Shown: in pieces, positions 44,192 to 51,722 of the stretch
How the letters are laid out: each line of letters opens with the position of its first letter
How positions within the stretch are numbered: the stretch's first letter is position 1
Origin: Streptomyces sp. NBC_01304
GTDB taxonomy: Bacteria > Actinomycetota > Actinomycetes > Streptomycetales > Streptomycetaceae
Assembly (NCBI RefSeq): GCF_035975855.1
Contig: NZ_CP109055.1
Coordinates: 3,968,001 to 4,032,000 of the forward strand
Direction of reading: 5' to 3'
Length of the DNA: 64,000 nt
Made by a program: the position numbers and the translations under genes
Notes under the pieces: model-generated
What the model was told of the DNA's origin: nothing
Databases searched by the model: none
Seen by the model: only the letters and a program-made list of their open reading frames with translations

Positions 44192-44629
44192 TCACGGCGA
44201 CGACCCCGACTTCTCGTCCTTCCGGGCGTCCGAAGAGCCCGGATCGACATAGAAAATCTTGGCCTTCTTGTGAGCGACCGCCATCGAAACGACCCAGGTG
44301 ATGGTCGCGACGACGAGGCCGGCGGCGAAGGTCCTCGGATTGAAGAGCGTGGTGTTCTTGAAGATGGCGACGAAGATGAACAGCACGAGCAATTGCGTCG
44401 TGTAGAGCATCAACCCCATGGCCTGGAACAGCTGCGGCCACTTCTTGGCCGTGTACTGCAGGCCGAGAATCCCGCCCCCCATGAAGACGATGACCACCAA
44501 CGTGCCGACGACAGCACCGATCGCTCCCTCGCCACCGGCGACCACGGCACTGACGGCGGCGCTGATGGCACCGACGGCGGCTGTGGGGACGGCGATTGGG
44601 AGGAGAATCCGGGCGTCGAGAGACGGCAT
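44192..44629 (-). CDS. atpI: ATP synthase accessory protein AtpI-like
   Basis: A 145-residue membrane protein, first gene of the atp operon. It has about four helices: LLPIAVPTAAVGAISAAVSA, IGAVVGTLVVIVFMGGGIL, MGLMLYTTQLLVLFIFVAIF and TFAAGLVVATITWVVSMAVA, and a polar tail (DPGSSDARKDEKSGSSP). Position and topology fit AtpI, which helps c-ring assembly or Mg2+ supply. atpB follows after 225 bp. Confidence 0.85.
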   Translation of the reverse strand: MPSLDARILLPIAVPTAAVGAISAAVSAVVAGGEGAIGAVVGTLVVIVFMGGGILGLQYTAKKWPQLFQAMGLMLYTTQLLVLFIFVAIFKNTTLFNPRTFAAGLVVATITWVVSMAVAHKKAKIFYVDPGSSDARKDEKSGSSP

Positions 44630-44755
44630 GGCGGCAGCTCCGCTTGTTGCTAACGGGGACGAGTTGTCGTCATGGACGAGCGTAAGCCCGGGTAGAAGAG
44701 CGATCTCCTGCCAACAGACCGTCGCACTACGGTCTTTCGGCCCTACCCCGGGATC

Positions 44756-44773
44756 TCGTGAACCGTATCACAA
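44756..44773 (-). promoter_or_regulatory. Rex operator (ROP) upstream of atpI
   Basis: On the minus strand the 18-mer reads TTGTGATACGGTTCACGA, matching the Rex consensus TTGTGAANNNNTTCACAA at 12 of 14 defined positions. It lies 127 bp before the atpI start in a 263-bp gene-free gap. Rex releases DNA when NADH/NAD+ rises, and atp genes are reported Rex targets in Streptomyces. The inner GTGA-N6-TCAC also fits Crp, so that alternative is open. Confidence 0.75.
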
Positions 44774-44892
44774 ACTATTTGATGAGGTCTTTACCTGCTC
44801 GGTGTGCTGGCCGTCACACATGAGAGTTAACGCGCGCGTCTGTGCATCGAGGCCAGCAACTTGTGTGCTATTGGGGCGATTTCAGCCCCACC

Positions 44893-46242
44893 TCAGCGAC
44901 GACTGCCCGCGCGGCGGCGGTCCGTGAAGCGTGAACGGGCGCCGATCGCGGTCGCTCCGTTGACGGTGCCGACTCCCGCCGCGACAGGCGTACGCGGCTC
45001 GTCACCGGCCTCCTGTGCCGACTCTTGCGAGGCGGCCGCGGTCTCCGCCCGGGCCGCCTCGGCCGCGGCCGCCCGCCGACGCCGGTAGCGCGGCGGCACG
45101 AACGCCTCCGCCCAGCGCGGAGTCCGCGGCGTGAACCGGGGAAGCAGCAACAGCACGAGCCCGACCGCGCTCAGCGCGACCACCACGAGCACGATCCACA
45201 TCGAAGCGGAATGCACCGAATAGGCAAGCGTGCCAAAGGCGATGACGCCTGACCAGAAGTACATAATCAGCACCGCCCGGCTGTGGGAATGCCCAATTTC
45301 CAGCAGTCGGTGGTGAAGATGGCCACGGTCGGCGGCGAATGGGGATTGTCCGCGCCAGGTTCGCCGGACCACCGCGAGAACCAAGTCCGCGGTCGGCACC
45401 GCAATGATGGTGAGCGGGAGCAGCAGCGGAATGTAGACCGGCACCGTCTGGTGCACCGCGGCCTTCTCCGAACCGACGTACAGATTCATCGCGTCCGGGT
45501 CGACCTGACCGGTAATGGAGATGGCTCCGGCGGCGAGCACCAGGCCAATCAGCATCGAGCCCGAGTCGCCCATGAAGATGCGCGCGGGATGCATGTTGTG
45601 CGGCAGGAAGCCGAGGCACATGCCCATCAGGATCGCCGAGAAGAGGGTGGCAGGGGCGGCGGCCTCGATGCCGTACGAGTACCAGATGCGGTACGCGTAC
45701 AGGAAGAACGCCGCGGCCGCGATGCACACCATGCCCGCGGCGAGGCCGTCCAGGCCGTCCACGAAGTTGACCGCGTTGATCGTGATCAGCACCAGCGCGA
45801 CGGTGAGCAGCGTGCCCTGCCACTGGGTCAGCGCGACCGAGCCGAAGCCGGGGATGGGCAGCCACAGGATCGTCAGACCCTGCATGACCATGACGCCCGC
45901 GGCGATCATCTGGCCGCCCAGCTTGATCAGGGCGTCGATCTCGAACTTGTCGTCCAGGACGCCGATGAGCCAGATCAGGGCGGCGCCGGAGAGCAGCGCC
46001 CGTGGCTCGTTGGAGTTCTCGAAGACCTCGTTGAGGTTGTCCAGGTGGTCGGCCACCAGCAGACCCGCGCACAGGCCGAAGAACATGGCGATGCCGCCGA
46101 GCCGCGGAGTCGGTTCACGGTGCACGTCTCGCGCACGGATCTCCGGCATCGCCCCGGCCACGATCGCGAACTTCCGCACCGGCCCGGTCAGCAGATAGGT
46201 GACCGCAGCCGTGACGCAGAGCGTCAGCAGGTATTCACGCAC
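44893..46242 (-). CDS. Undecaprenyl-phosphate GlcNAc-1-phosphate transferase (WecA/TagO family)
   Basis: A 449-residue polytopic enzyme of the MraY/WecA family with about eleven helices. Motifs are EPTPRLGGIAMFFGLCAG (cytosolic loop), NAVNFVDGLDGLAAGMVC (Asp-Asp substrate site), FMGDSGSMLIGLVLAAGA (metal/nucleophile) and the HLHHRLLEIGHSHS loop. It starts lipid-linked glycan assembly, for teichoic acid or other wall polymers. The C-terminal 60 residues are Arg/Ala-rich and probably cytosolic. GTG start. MraY proper sits in the dcw cluster, so WecA/TagO is favoured. Confidence 0.88.
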   Translation of the reverse strand: MREYLLTLCVTAAVTYLLTGPVRKFAIVAGAMPEIRARDVHREPTPRLGGIAMFFGLCAGLLVADHLDNLNEVFENSNEPRALLSGAALIWLIGVLDDKFEIDALIKLGGQMIAAGVMVMQGLTILWLPIPGFGSVALTQWQGTLLTVALVLITINAVNFVDGLDGLAAGMVCIAAAAFFLYAYRIWYSYGIEAAAPATLFSAILMGMCLGFLPHNMHPARIFMGDSGSMLIGLVLAAGAISITGQVDPDAMNLYVGSEKAAVHQTVPVYIPLLLPLTIIAVPTADLVLAVVRRTWRGQSPFAADRGHLHHRLLEIGHSHSRAVLIMYFWSGVIAFGTLAYSVHSASMWIVLVVVALSAVGLVLLLLPRFTPRTPRWAEAFVPPRYRRRRAAAAEAARAETAAASQESAQEAGDEPRTPVAAGVGTVNGATAIGARSRFTDRRRAGSRR

Positions 46243-46413
46243 GGGCTACCCCACAGGTATCGCTGGCCATCTCAGCCCCACACCCTAGCTTTGCGCGCAT
46301 ATGGTTGGGGACTTTCGGGTAGCGACGATGGTTGCACGTCGGCCCGATCCGTTCCGCCCACCCCCGCTCCGACTACCCCCGTACGGGCCGGATACGTCGG
46401 GATCTTTCGGGAT

Positions 46414-47712
46414 CTACCGGTCCGGATACGGCGGAAACCGCCGTGCGAGGTCGCGCACTTCCTCGCGCACCCGCACCGCCCGCTCCCCGCCATCCTCCCG
46501 CAACGCGGCTGAGAACAGCCCCGCGATACGCGCCATCTCCGCCTCCCGCATCCCCTGTGTGGTCAGCGCCGCCGTGCCCAGGCGCAGGCCCCGCGCGTCC
46601 CCGACGCCGACATATACGGCTCCGCCGTATGGCAGCGCGCAGGTGTCGAGGACGATGCCCGCGCCGGCCAGCAGGCCCCTGGCCGTACGGGCGTCGGCGT
46701 CCAGCGGGGCCGGGTCGGCGGCGATCAGGTGGGTGTCGGTGCCGCCGGTGGTGAGGTGGAAGCCCTCACCCGCGAGGCAGTCGGCGAGCACCTTCGCATT
46801 GGCCACCACCTGATGGGCGTACGCCGTGTATCCCGGTGTTGCCGCCTCGCCGAACGCGACCGCCTTCGCGGCGATCGTGTGCATCTGGGCGCCGCCCTGG
46901 GTGAAGGGGAAGACGGCCCGGTCGATCCGTTCGGCGAGGTCCTCGCCGCACAGGATCAGGCCTCCCCTGGGCCCCCGCAGCACCTTGTGTGTCGTTGCGC
47001 ACACCACGTCCGCGTACGGCACCGGGTTGGGCGCCGCTCCCCCGGCGACCAGGCCGATCGGGTGCGCGGCGTCGGCGATCAGATAGGCGCCCACGTCGTC
47101 GGCGATCGCGCGGAAGGCCGCGTAGTCGATGTGGCGCGGGTAGGAGATCGAGCCGCAGACGATCGCCTTGGGTTTGTGCGTACGCGCCAGCGCACGCACC
47201 TGCTCGTGGTCGATGAGCCCCGAGTCGGCGTCGACGCCGTACCCGACGAAGTCGAACCAACGCCCGGAGAAGTTCGCCGGGGAGCCGTGGGTGAGGTGGC
47301 CGCCGTGCGGGAGGCCCATCGCGAGGACGGTGTCGCCGGGGCGGAGCAGGGCGGCGTACGCGGCAAGCACGGCCGACGACCCGGAGTGCGGCTGTACGTT
47401 GGCGTGCTCGGCGCCGAAGAGGGCCTTGGCCCGGTCGACGGCGATGCGCTCGGCGACGTCCACGAGCTCGCAGCCGCCGTGGTGGCGGGCGCCGGGATAG
47501 CCCTCGGCGTACTTGTTGGCGAGGGCCGATCCGAGGGCCGCGAGGACGGCGGGCGAGGTGAAGTTCTCGGCGGCGATCAGCTGCAGGCTGTCGGACTGGC
47601 GGTTCAGCTCGCCGCTGAGGATCTCGGCCAGCTCGGGGTCCTGTCTGCGCAGGGCTTCGAAGTCCGCGAGGGCCGCTGCGGCGGCGGCGCTTGGTTCGGT
47701 GCTGACCGGCAT
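46414..47712 (-). CDS. Divergent serine hydroxymethyltransferase paralog
   Basis: A 432-residue PLP enzyme of the SHMT family. ATG 47712 (MPVSTEPSAAAAAALADF) is the first start outside the repeat element. The PLP Lys is in CATTHKVLRGPRGGLIL, and IAAENFTSPAVLAALGSAL, GGHLTHGSPANFSG and LRLGTAALTTQGM (substrate Arg) are present. The block usually read EGYPGKRYYGG is EGYPGARHHGG, so the catalytic Tyr (E. coli Tyr65) is His. DMAHIAGL is DAAHPIGL. It may be a specialised SHMT/aldolase, not the housekeeping GlyA. Upstream spacer has only a weak ribosome site. Confidence 0.82.
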   Translation of the reverse strand: MPVSTEPSAAAAAALADFEALRRQDPELAEILSGELNRQSDSLQLIAAENFTSPAVLAALGSALANKYAEGYPGARHHGGCELVDVAERIAVDRAKALFGAEHANVQPHSGSSAVLAAYAALLRPGDTVLAMGLPHGGHLTHGSPANFSGRWFDFVGYGVDADSGLIDHEQVRALARTHKPKAIVCGSISYPRHIDYAAFRAIADDVGAYLIADAAHPIGLVAGGAAPNPVPYADVVCATTHKVLRGPRGGLILCGEDLAERIDRAVFPFTQGGAQMHTIAAKAVAFGEAATPGYTAYAHQVVANAKVLADCLAGEGFHLTTGGTDTHLIAADPAPLDADARTARGLLAGAGIVLDTCALPYGGAVYVGVGDARGLRLGTAALTTQGMREAEMARIAGLFSAALREDGGERAVRVREEVRDLARRFPPYPDR

Positions 47713-47755
47713 CTTCTTAATGTAGGCCGGGGGTGGGTGGCGCGCCTTTTGTTCT

Positions 47756-47910
47756 CCCCACCCCGCCCCTTCCCGTAAGGCTGCCGCCGGCTTCAAAGAC
47801 TGTCCTCAAACGCCGGACGGGCTGATTCATCGAGGCCGGCCTCGATGAATCAGCCCGTCCGGCGTTTGAGGACACAGCTCCGCAGGATTTCGGGAAGGGG
47901 CGGGGTGGGG
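47756..47910. repeat. Nested inverted-repeat element, copy C
   Basis: Outer arms 47756-47775 and 47891-47910 are 20 bp and perfect. The inner palindrome is perfect over 37 bp per arm (47801-47837 with 47838-47874) with no loop; the centre reads CGAGGCCGGCCTCG. The spacer orientation is the same as copy B and opposite to copy A. It lies between two minus-strand genes: after the phosphatase stop (47922) and before the SHMT start (47712), so it may end the phosphatase operon. Confidence 0.95.
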
Positions 47911-47921
47911 GGGGAAAGTCC

Positions 47922-48569
47922 CTACCTACGCGCGGCAGGAAACCCGGTCAGTGCCGTCACCACCGGGTCCAGCGCCTGCTGGATCTCGTCGCCGATCGAG
48001 CGGAAGAACGGAAGCGGCGCCCCGTACGGGTCGTACACCTCGTCCGCCTCGGCGGAAGGCGCGAGCAGCCAGCCCCGAAGCGCCGCAGCCGCACGCACCA
48101 GCGCACGCGCGCGCTCGACCACACCCTCGCCCAGCGGATCCGGCAGCGTGGCCGGATCTATGGCCCGTACAAGACGGGTGAACTCCTTCAAGGTGAAAGT
48201 GCGGAGCCCCGCCGAGTGCCCCATGGAGATGACCTGCGCCCGGTGATCGCGCGTAGCGGTCAGCACCAGGTCGGCCCGGATGACGTGCTCGTCGAGCAAC
48301 TCCCGCCCCATGAACCCGGACGAGTCCGCCCCGAAGTCCGCGAGGACCGCCGCCGCATTGGTCTCCATCGCGGCGCCCTCATGGCCCCACGTACCCGCGC
48401 TCTCCACGATGAGGCCGTTCAAGTCACCCATGCGATGGGTCAGGGCATGCCTGGTCAGCCGCTCGGTGATGGGCGAGCGGCAGACGTTGCCGGTGCTGAC
48501 GTGGAGGATGCGGAAGTGCTCCGAAGGGCTCCAGGAGCCCGTTATGCCACGCCCCTCTGGGGCCGTCAA
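47922..48569 (-). CDS. Low-molecular-weight protein-tyrosine phosphatase-like protein
   Basis: A 215-residue protein. The start is probably TTG 48569 (TAPEGRGITGSWSPSEHF), overlapping the upstream stop by 4 bp. The LMW-PTP core has HVSTGNVCRSPITERL, where the C-x5-R loop is Cys-Arg-Ser-Pro without the usual second Cys and with a shortened loop (GNVCRSP), the form seen in arsenate-reductase-like and Wzb-like proteins. The general-acid Asp may be in IDPATLPDPLGEG. A C-terminal extension is helical. It is co-transcribed with the tRNA-modifying gene upstream. Confidence 0.85.
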   Translation of the reverse strand: MTAPEGRGITGSWSPSEHFRILHVSTGNVCRSPITERLTRHALTHRMGDLNGLIVESAGTWGHEGAAMETNAAAVLADFGADSSGFMGRELLDEHVIRADLVLTATRDHRAQVISMGHSAGLRTFTLKEFTRLVRAIDPATLPDPLGEGVVERARALVRAAAALRGWLLAPSAEADEVYDPYGAPLPFFRSIGDEIQQALDPVVTALTGFPAARR

Positions 48570-49213
48570 TTGGCCACCTCGAGGTCGGGTACCACCTTGC
48601 GCAGTTCGTCCGCGTCGAGCGCACCCGCGCGCAGGAGCACCGGAACCTTCCCGGTCACGTCGACGATCGAGGAGGGCACGATGCCGGGCGTGGGCCCGCC
48701 GTCCAGGTAGACGGAGACGGAGTCGCCGAGCATCTCCTGGGCGGCGTCGCAGTCCTCGGGAGCCGGGTGGCCGGTGAGGTTGGCGGAGGACACGGCCATC
48801 GGGCCGACCTCGGTGAGCAGCTCGATCGCGACGGGGTGCAGCGGCATCCGGATCGCGACCGTGCCACGGGTGTCGCCCAGGTCCCACTGCAGGGACGGCT
48901 GGTGCTTGGCGACGAGGGTCAGCGCGCCGGGCCAGAAGGCGTCGACGAGCTCCCAGGCCTGCTCGGTGAAGTCGGTGACCAGGCCGTGCAGGGTGTTCGG
49001 GGAGCCGATCAGGACAGGGGTCGGCATGTTGCGGCCGCGGCCCTTGGCGTCCAGCAGGTCGGCGACCGCCTCCGAGCTGAAGGCGTCCGCCCCGATCCCG
49101 TACACGGTGTCGGTGGGCAGCACGACCAGCTCGCCGCGGCGGACGGCGGACGCGGCCTCGCGCAGACCGGTGGCGCGGTCGGTGGCGTCGTTCGTGTCGT
49201 ATCGCCGTGCCAT
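48566..49213 (-). CDS. L-threonylcarbamoyladenylate synthase (TsaC/Sua5 family)
   Basis: A 215-residue YrdC-domain protein. It makes threonylcarbamoyl-AMP from Thr, bicarbonate and ATP for t6A37 in tRNA. Motifs are LVVLPTDTVYGIGADAFSSE, TLVAKHQPSL, GTVAIRMPLHPVAIELL and GPMAVSSANLTGHPAPEDCD. The ATG shares a base with the stop of a 20-codon frame upstream (TAATG), with GGGGAG just before. It is downstream of prmC and upstream of the phosphatase gene. Confidence 0.95.
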   Translation of the reverse strand: MARRYDTNDATDRATGLREAASAVRRGELVVLPTDTVYGIGADAFSSEAVADLLDAKGRGRNMPTPVLIGSPNTLHGLVTDFTEQAWELVDAFWPGALTLVAKHQPSLQWDLGDTRGTVAIRMPLHPVAIELLTEVGPMAVSSANLTGHPAPEDCDAAQEMLGDSVSVYLDGGPTPGIVPSSIVDVTGKVPVLLRAGALDADELRKVVPDLEVAN

Positions 49214-49275
49214 TACTCCCCAGCCCCTTCGAACGCGTACTGCGGCATGTTGATGACGGTCATTGCGGAAGCCAT
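49213..49275 (-). CDS. Candidate 20-residue linker ORF between prmC and sua5
   Basis: A 63-bp frame reading MASAMTVINMPQYAFEGAGE. Its ATG shares a base with the prmC stop (TAATG) and its TAA shares a base with the sua5 ATG (TAATG). This exact bridging would carry a terminating ribosome from prmC to sua5. There is no recognisable domain. It could be a translational-coupling leader peptide or chance. Confidence 0.4.
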   Translation of the reverse strand: MASAMTVINMPQYAFEGAGE

Positions 49276-50120
49276 TACGGCAGCGCCTTGCGCGCGGTGG
49301 CGAAGCGCGGCCGGTTGTTCAGGTCGGGGTGGTCGGCTGCATCCGCCCAGCCCCGCTCCTCGGTGAAGATCCACGGGACCTGCCCGCCCTGGGTGTCGGC
49401 GTGCTCGATGACGACGACTCCGCCGGGGCGCAGCAGCCGGTGCGCGGTGCGCTCGATGCCGCGGATCAGGTCGAGGCCGTCCTCGCCGGAGAAGAGCGCG
49501 AGGTCCGGGTCGTAGTCGCGGGCCTCCGGGGCGACGTACTCCCACTCGGTGAGCGGGATGTACGGCGGGTTGGAGATGACCAGGTCGACCTGGCCGTCGA
49601 GGTCCGTGAAGGCGTCCCTGGCGTCGCCCTGGCGCAGGTCGACCCTGGACCCCTCGACGTTCTTCCGCGTCCACTCCAGGGCGTCCTCGGACAGCTCCAC
49701 GGCGTGCACGCGCGAGCGCGGGACCTCCTGCGCCATGGCGAGCGCGATGGCGCCCGAGCCGGTGCACAGGTCCACGATGAGCGGCTCGACCACGTCCATG
49801 GCGCGCACGGCGTCTATGGCCCAGCCGACCACGGACTCGGTCTCCGGCCGGGGCACGAAGACGCCCGGCCCGACCTGGAGCTCCAGATAGCGGAAGAAGG
49901 CACGGCCGGTGATGTGCTGCAGCGGCTCACGAGCCTCGCGACGGGAGATGGCCTCCCAGTAGCGGGCGTCGAAGTCGCCGTCCTTGACGTTGTGCAGTTC
50001 CCCGCGCTTGACGCCATGGATGTGCGCGGCGAGCTCCTCCGCGTCGAAACGCGGTGAGGGCACGCCGGCGTCGGCCAGCCGCTGGGTGGCCTGGGCCACC
50101 TCGGCGAGCAGAAGGTTCAC
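49275..50120 (-). CDS. prmC: Release factor glutamine methyltransferase PrmC (HemK)
   Basis: A 281-residue SAM-dependent methyltransferase that methylates the Gln of the GGQ motif in release factors. An N-terminal helical domain (NLLLAEVAQATQRLADAGVP) recognises the factor. The catalytic half has LIVDLCTGSGAIALAMAQEV (SAM motif) and DLVISNPPYIPLTEWEYVAP (NPPY binding the Gln side chain). It lies 26 bp downstream of prfA, its substrate gene, the standard arrangement. Confidence 0.96.
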   Translation of the reverse strand: MNLLLAEVAQATQRLADAGVPSPRFDAEELAAHIHGVKRGELHNVKDGDFDARYWEAISRREAREPLQHITGRAFFRYLELQVGPGVFVPRPETESVVGWAIDAVRAMDVVEPLIVDLCTGSGAIALAMAQEVPRSRVHAVELSEDALEWTRKNVEGSRVDLRQGDARDAFTDLDGQVDLVISNPPYIPLTEWEYVAPEARDYDPDLALFSGEDGLDLIRGIERTAHRLLRPGGVVVIEHADTQGGQVPWIFTEERGWADAADHPDLNNRPRFATARKALP

Positions 50121-50146
50121 GCTGTTCCCTCCAGCAAGTGCGGGCC

Positions 50147-51226
50147 TTACTGCGCGGCCGCGAGCTTCGCCGCGGAGTCCGCGTCGACGCAGGCCTGGAT
50201 CACCGCGTCCAGATCGCCGTCGAGCACCTGGTCCAAGTTGTACGCCTTGAAGCCGACGCGGTGGTCGGAGATCCGGTTTTCCGGGAAGTTGTACGTACGG
50301 ATCTTCTCGGAGCGGTCGACCGTGCGGACCTGGCTGCGGCGGGCGTCCGCGGCCTCCTGCTCGGCCGCCTCCTGCGCGGCGGCGAGCAGCCTGGAGCGCA
50401 GGATACGCATGGCCTGCTCCTTGTTCTGGAGCTGGCTCTTCTCGTTCTGGCAGGACGCCACGACGCCGGTCGGCAGGTGCGTGATGCGCACGGCGGAGTC
50501 GGTGGTGTTGACGGACTGGCCGCCGGGGCCCGAGGAGCGGTACACGTCGATGCGCAGGTCGTTCGCGTGGATCTCGACGTCGACCTCCTCGGCCTCGGGC
50601 GTGACGAGCACACCGGCCGCGGAGGTGTGGATGCGGCCCTGCGACTCGGTCGACGGCACGCGCTGTACGCGGTGCACGCCGCCCTCGTACTTCAGGCGGG
50701 CCCAGACGCCCTGGCCGGGCTCGGTCGCGCCGTTCCCGCCCTTGGTCTTCACGGCGACCTGGACGTCCTTGTAGCCGCCCAGCTCGGACTCGGTGGCGTC
50801 GATGATCTCGGTCTTCCAGCCCACGCGCTCCGCGTACCGCAGATACATCCGCAGCAGGTCGCCCGCGAACAGGGCGGACTCGTCGCCGCCCGCGCCCGCC
50901 TTGACCTCCAGGAGCACGTCCTTGTCGTCGCTGGGGTCGCGCGGGACCAGGAGGAGCCGCAGCTTCTCGGTGATCTCCTCGCGTGCCTTCTCCAGCTCCT
51001 TGACCTCGGCCGCGAAGTCCGGGTCGTCGGCCACGAACTCGCGCGCGGTCTCGATGTCGTCGCCGTTCTGCTTCCAGGACCGGTACGTGGCGACGATCGG
51101 GGTCAGCTCGGCGTACCGCTTGTTCAGCTTGCGCGCGTTCGCCTGGTCCGCGTGGACCGACGGGTCGGCGAGCTTCTGCTCCAAATCGGCGTGCTCGCCG
51201 ATGAGGTCCTCGACCGCCTCGAACAT
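50147..51226 (-). CDS. prfA: Peptide chain release factor 1
   Basis: A 359-residue class I release factor for UAA/UAG. The peptidyl-hydrolysis motif is [19 protein letters not shown]; the stop-recognition PxT-type motif is in [21 protein letters not shown]-terminal domain [20 protein letters not shown]. prmC follows at 26 bp, rpmE precedes at 108 bp. Confidence 0.98.
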   Translation of the reverse strand: MFEAVEDLIGEHADLEQKLADPSVHADQANARKLNKRYAELTPIVATYRSWKQNGDDIETAREFVADDPDFAAEVKELEKAREEITEKLRLLLVPRDPSDDKDVLLEVKAGAGGDESALFAGDLLRMYLRYAERVGWKTEIIDATESELGGYKDVQVAVKTKGGNGATEPGQGVWARLKYEGGVHRVQRVPSTESQGRIHTSAAGVLVTPEAEEVDVEIHANDLRIDVYRSSGPGGQSVNTTDSAVRITHLPTGVVASCQNEKSQLQNKEQAMRILRSRLLAAAQEAAEQEAADARRSQVRTVDRSEKIRTYNFPENRISDHRVGFKAYNLDQVLDGDLDAVIQACVDADSAAKLAAAQ

Positions 51227-51334
51227 TCCCGGCTCCTGGGGTGCGTAAAGAAAGACTGATGTGAGCGAACGACTAAAAACGCCGGTCCTGATCGCCCCTG
51301 GGCGGGGGCGACCGAGGACCGGCGCAGTGACTCG

Positions 51335-51562
51335 CTACTTGGCGGAGTCGGCAGCAGCCTTCTTGCCGAAGCGGGCCTCGAAGCGGGCCACGCGGCCGCC
51401 GGTGTCGAGGATCTTCTGCTTGCCCGTGTAGAACGGGTGGCACTCGGAGCAGACCTCGGCACGGACGGAACCGGCCTCGATCGTGCTGCGGGTGGTGAAC
51501 GACGCACCGCAGGTGCAGCTGACCTGGGTCTCGACGTACTCGGGGTGGATGTCGCGCTTCAA
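51335..51562 (-). CDS. rpmE: Ribosomal protein bL31 (zinc form)
   Basis: A 75-residue bL31. The start is TTG with GGAG six bases before it. Cys residues in [13 protein letters not shown] and [14 protein letters not shown] form the zinc site that marks the C+ paralog, which is replaced by the zinc-free form under zinc starvation in Streptomyces. A sigma-R type promoter lies 105-131 bp upstream. prfA follows 108 bp downstream. Confidence 0.98.
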   Translation of the reverse strand: MKRDIHPEYVETQVSCTCGASFTTRSTIEAGSVRAEVCSECHPFYTGKQKILDTGGRVARFEARFGKKAAADSAK

Positions 51563-51666
51563 GGGGTTCTCCTAGTTTCGGGAGGGCTCCGGGTCGCCTT
51601 CGCGGATTGCGGGGGCGTGAACCGGGGCCGACGTACCAGTCTGCCAGGACCGGCCGTATCTCCCAA

Positions 51667-51693
51667 AACCGGGGTCGGTCCGGAACTATTCCC
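51667..51693 (-). promoter_or_regulatory. Sigma-R promoter of rpmE
   Basis: On the minus strand GGGAAT (51693-51688) and GTT (51669-51667) are separated by 18 bp, the SigR consensus. SigR is released from RsrA by thiol oxidation; rpmE is a known SigR target in S. coelicolor. Confidence 0.8.
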
Positions 51694-51722
51694 CGGACGG
51701 TTTCCCTCCGGTGCGCCGCCGG

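Noticed and set aside
47713-47796. N-terminal extension of the SHMT paralog into repeat copy C
   Set aside because: It encodes repeat sequence only and lacks SHMT similarity; ATG 47712 fits the family.
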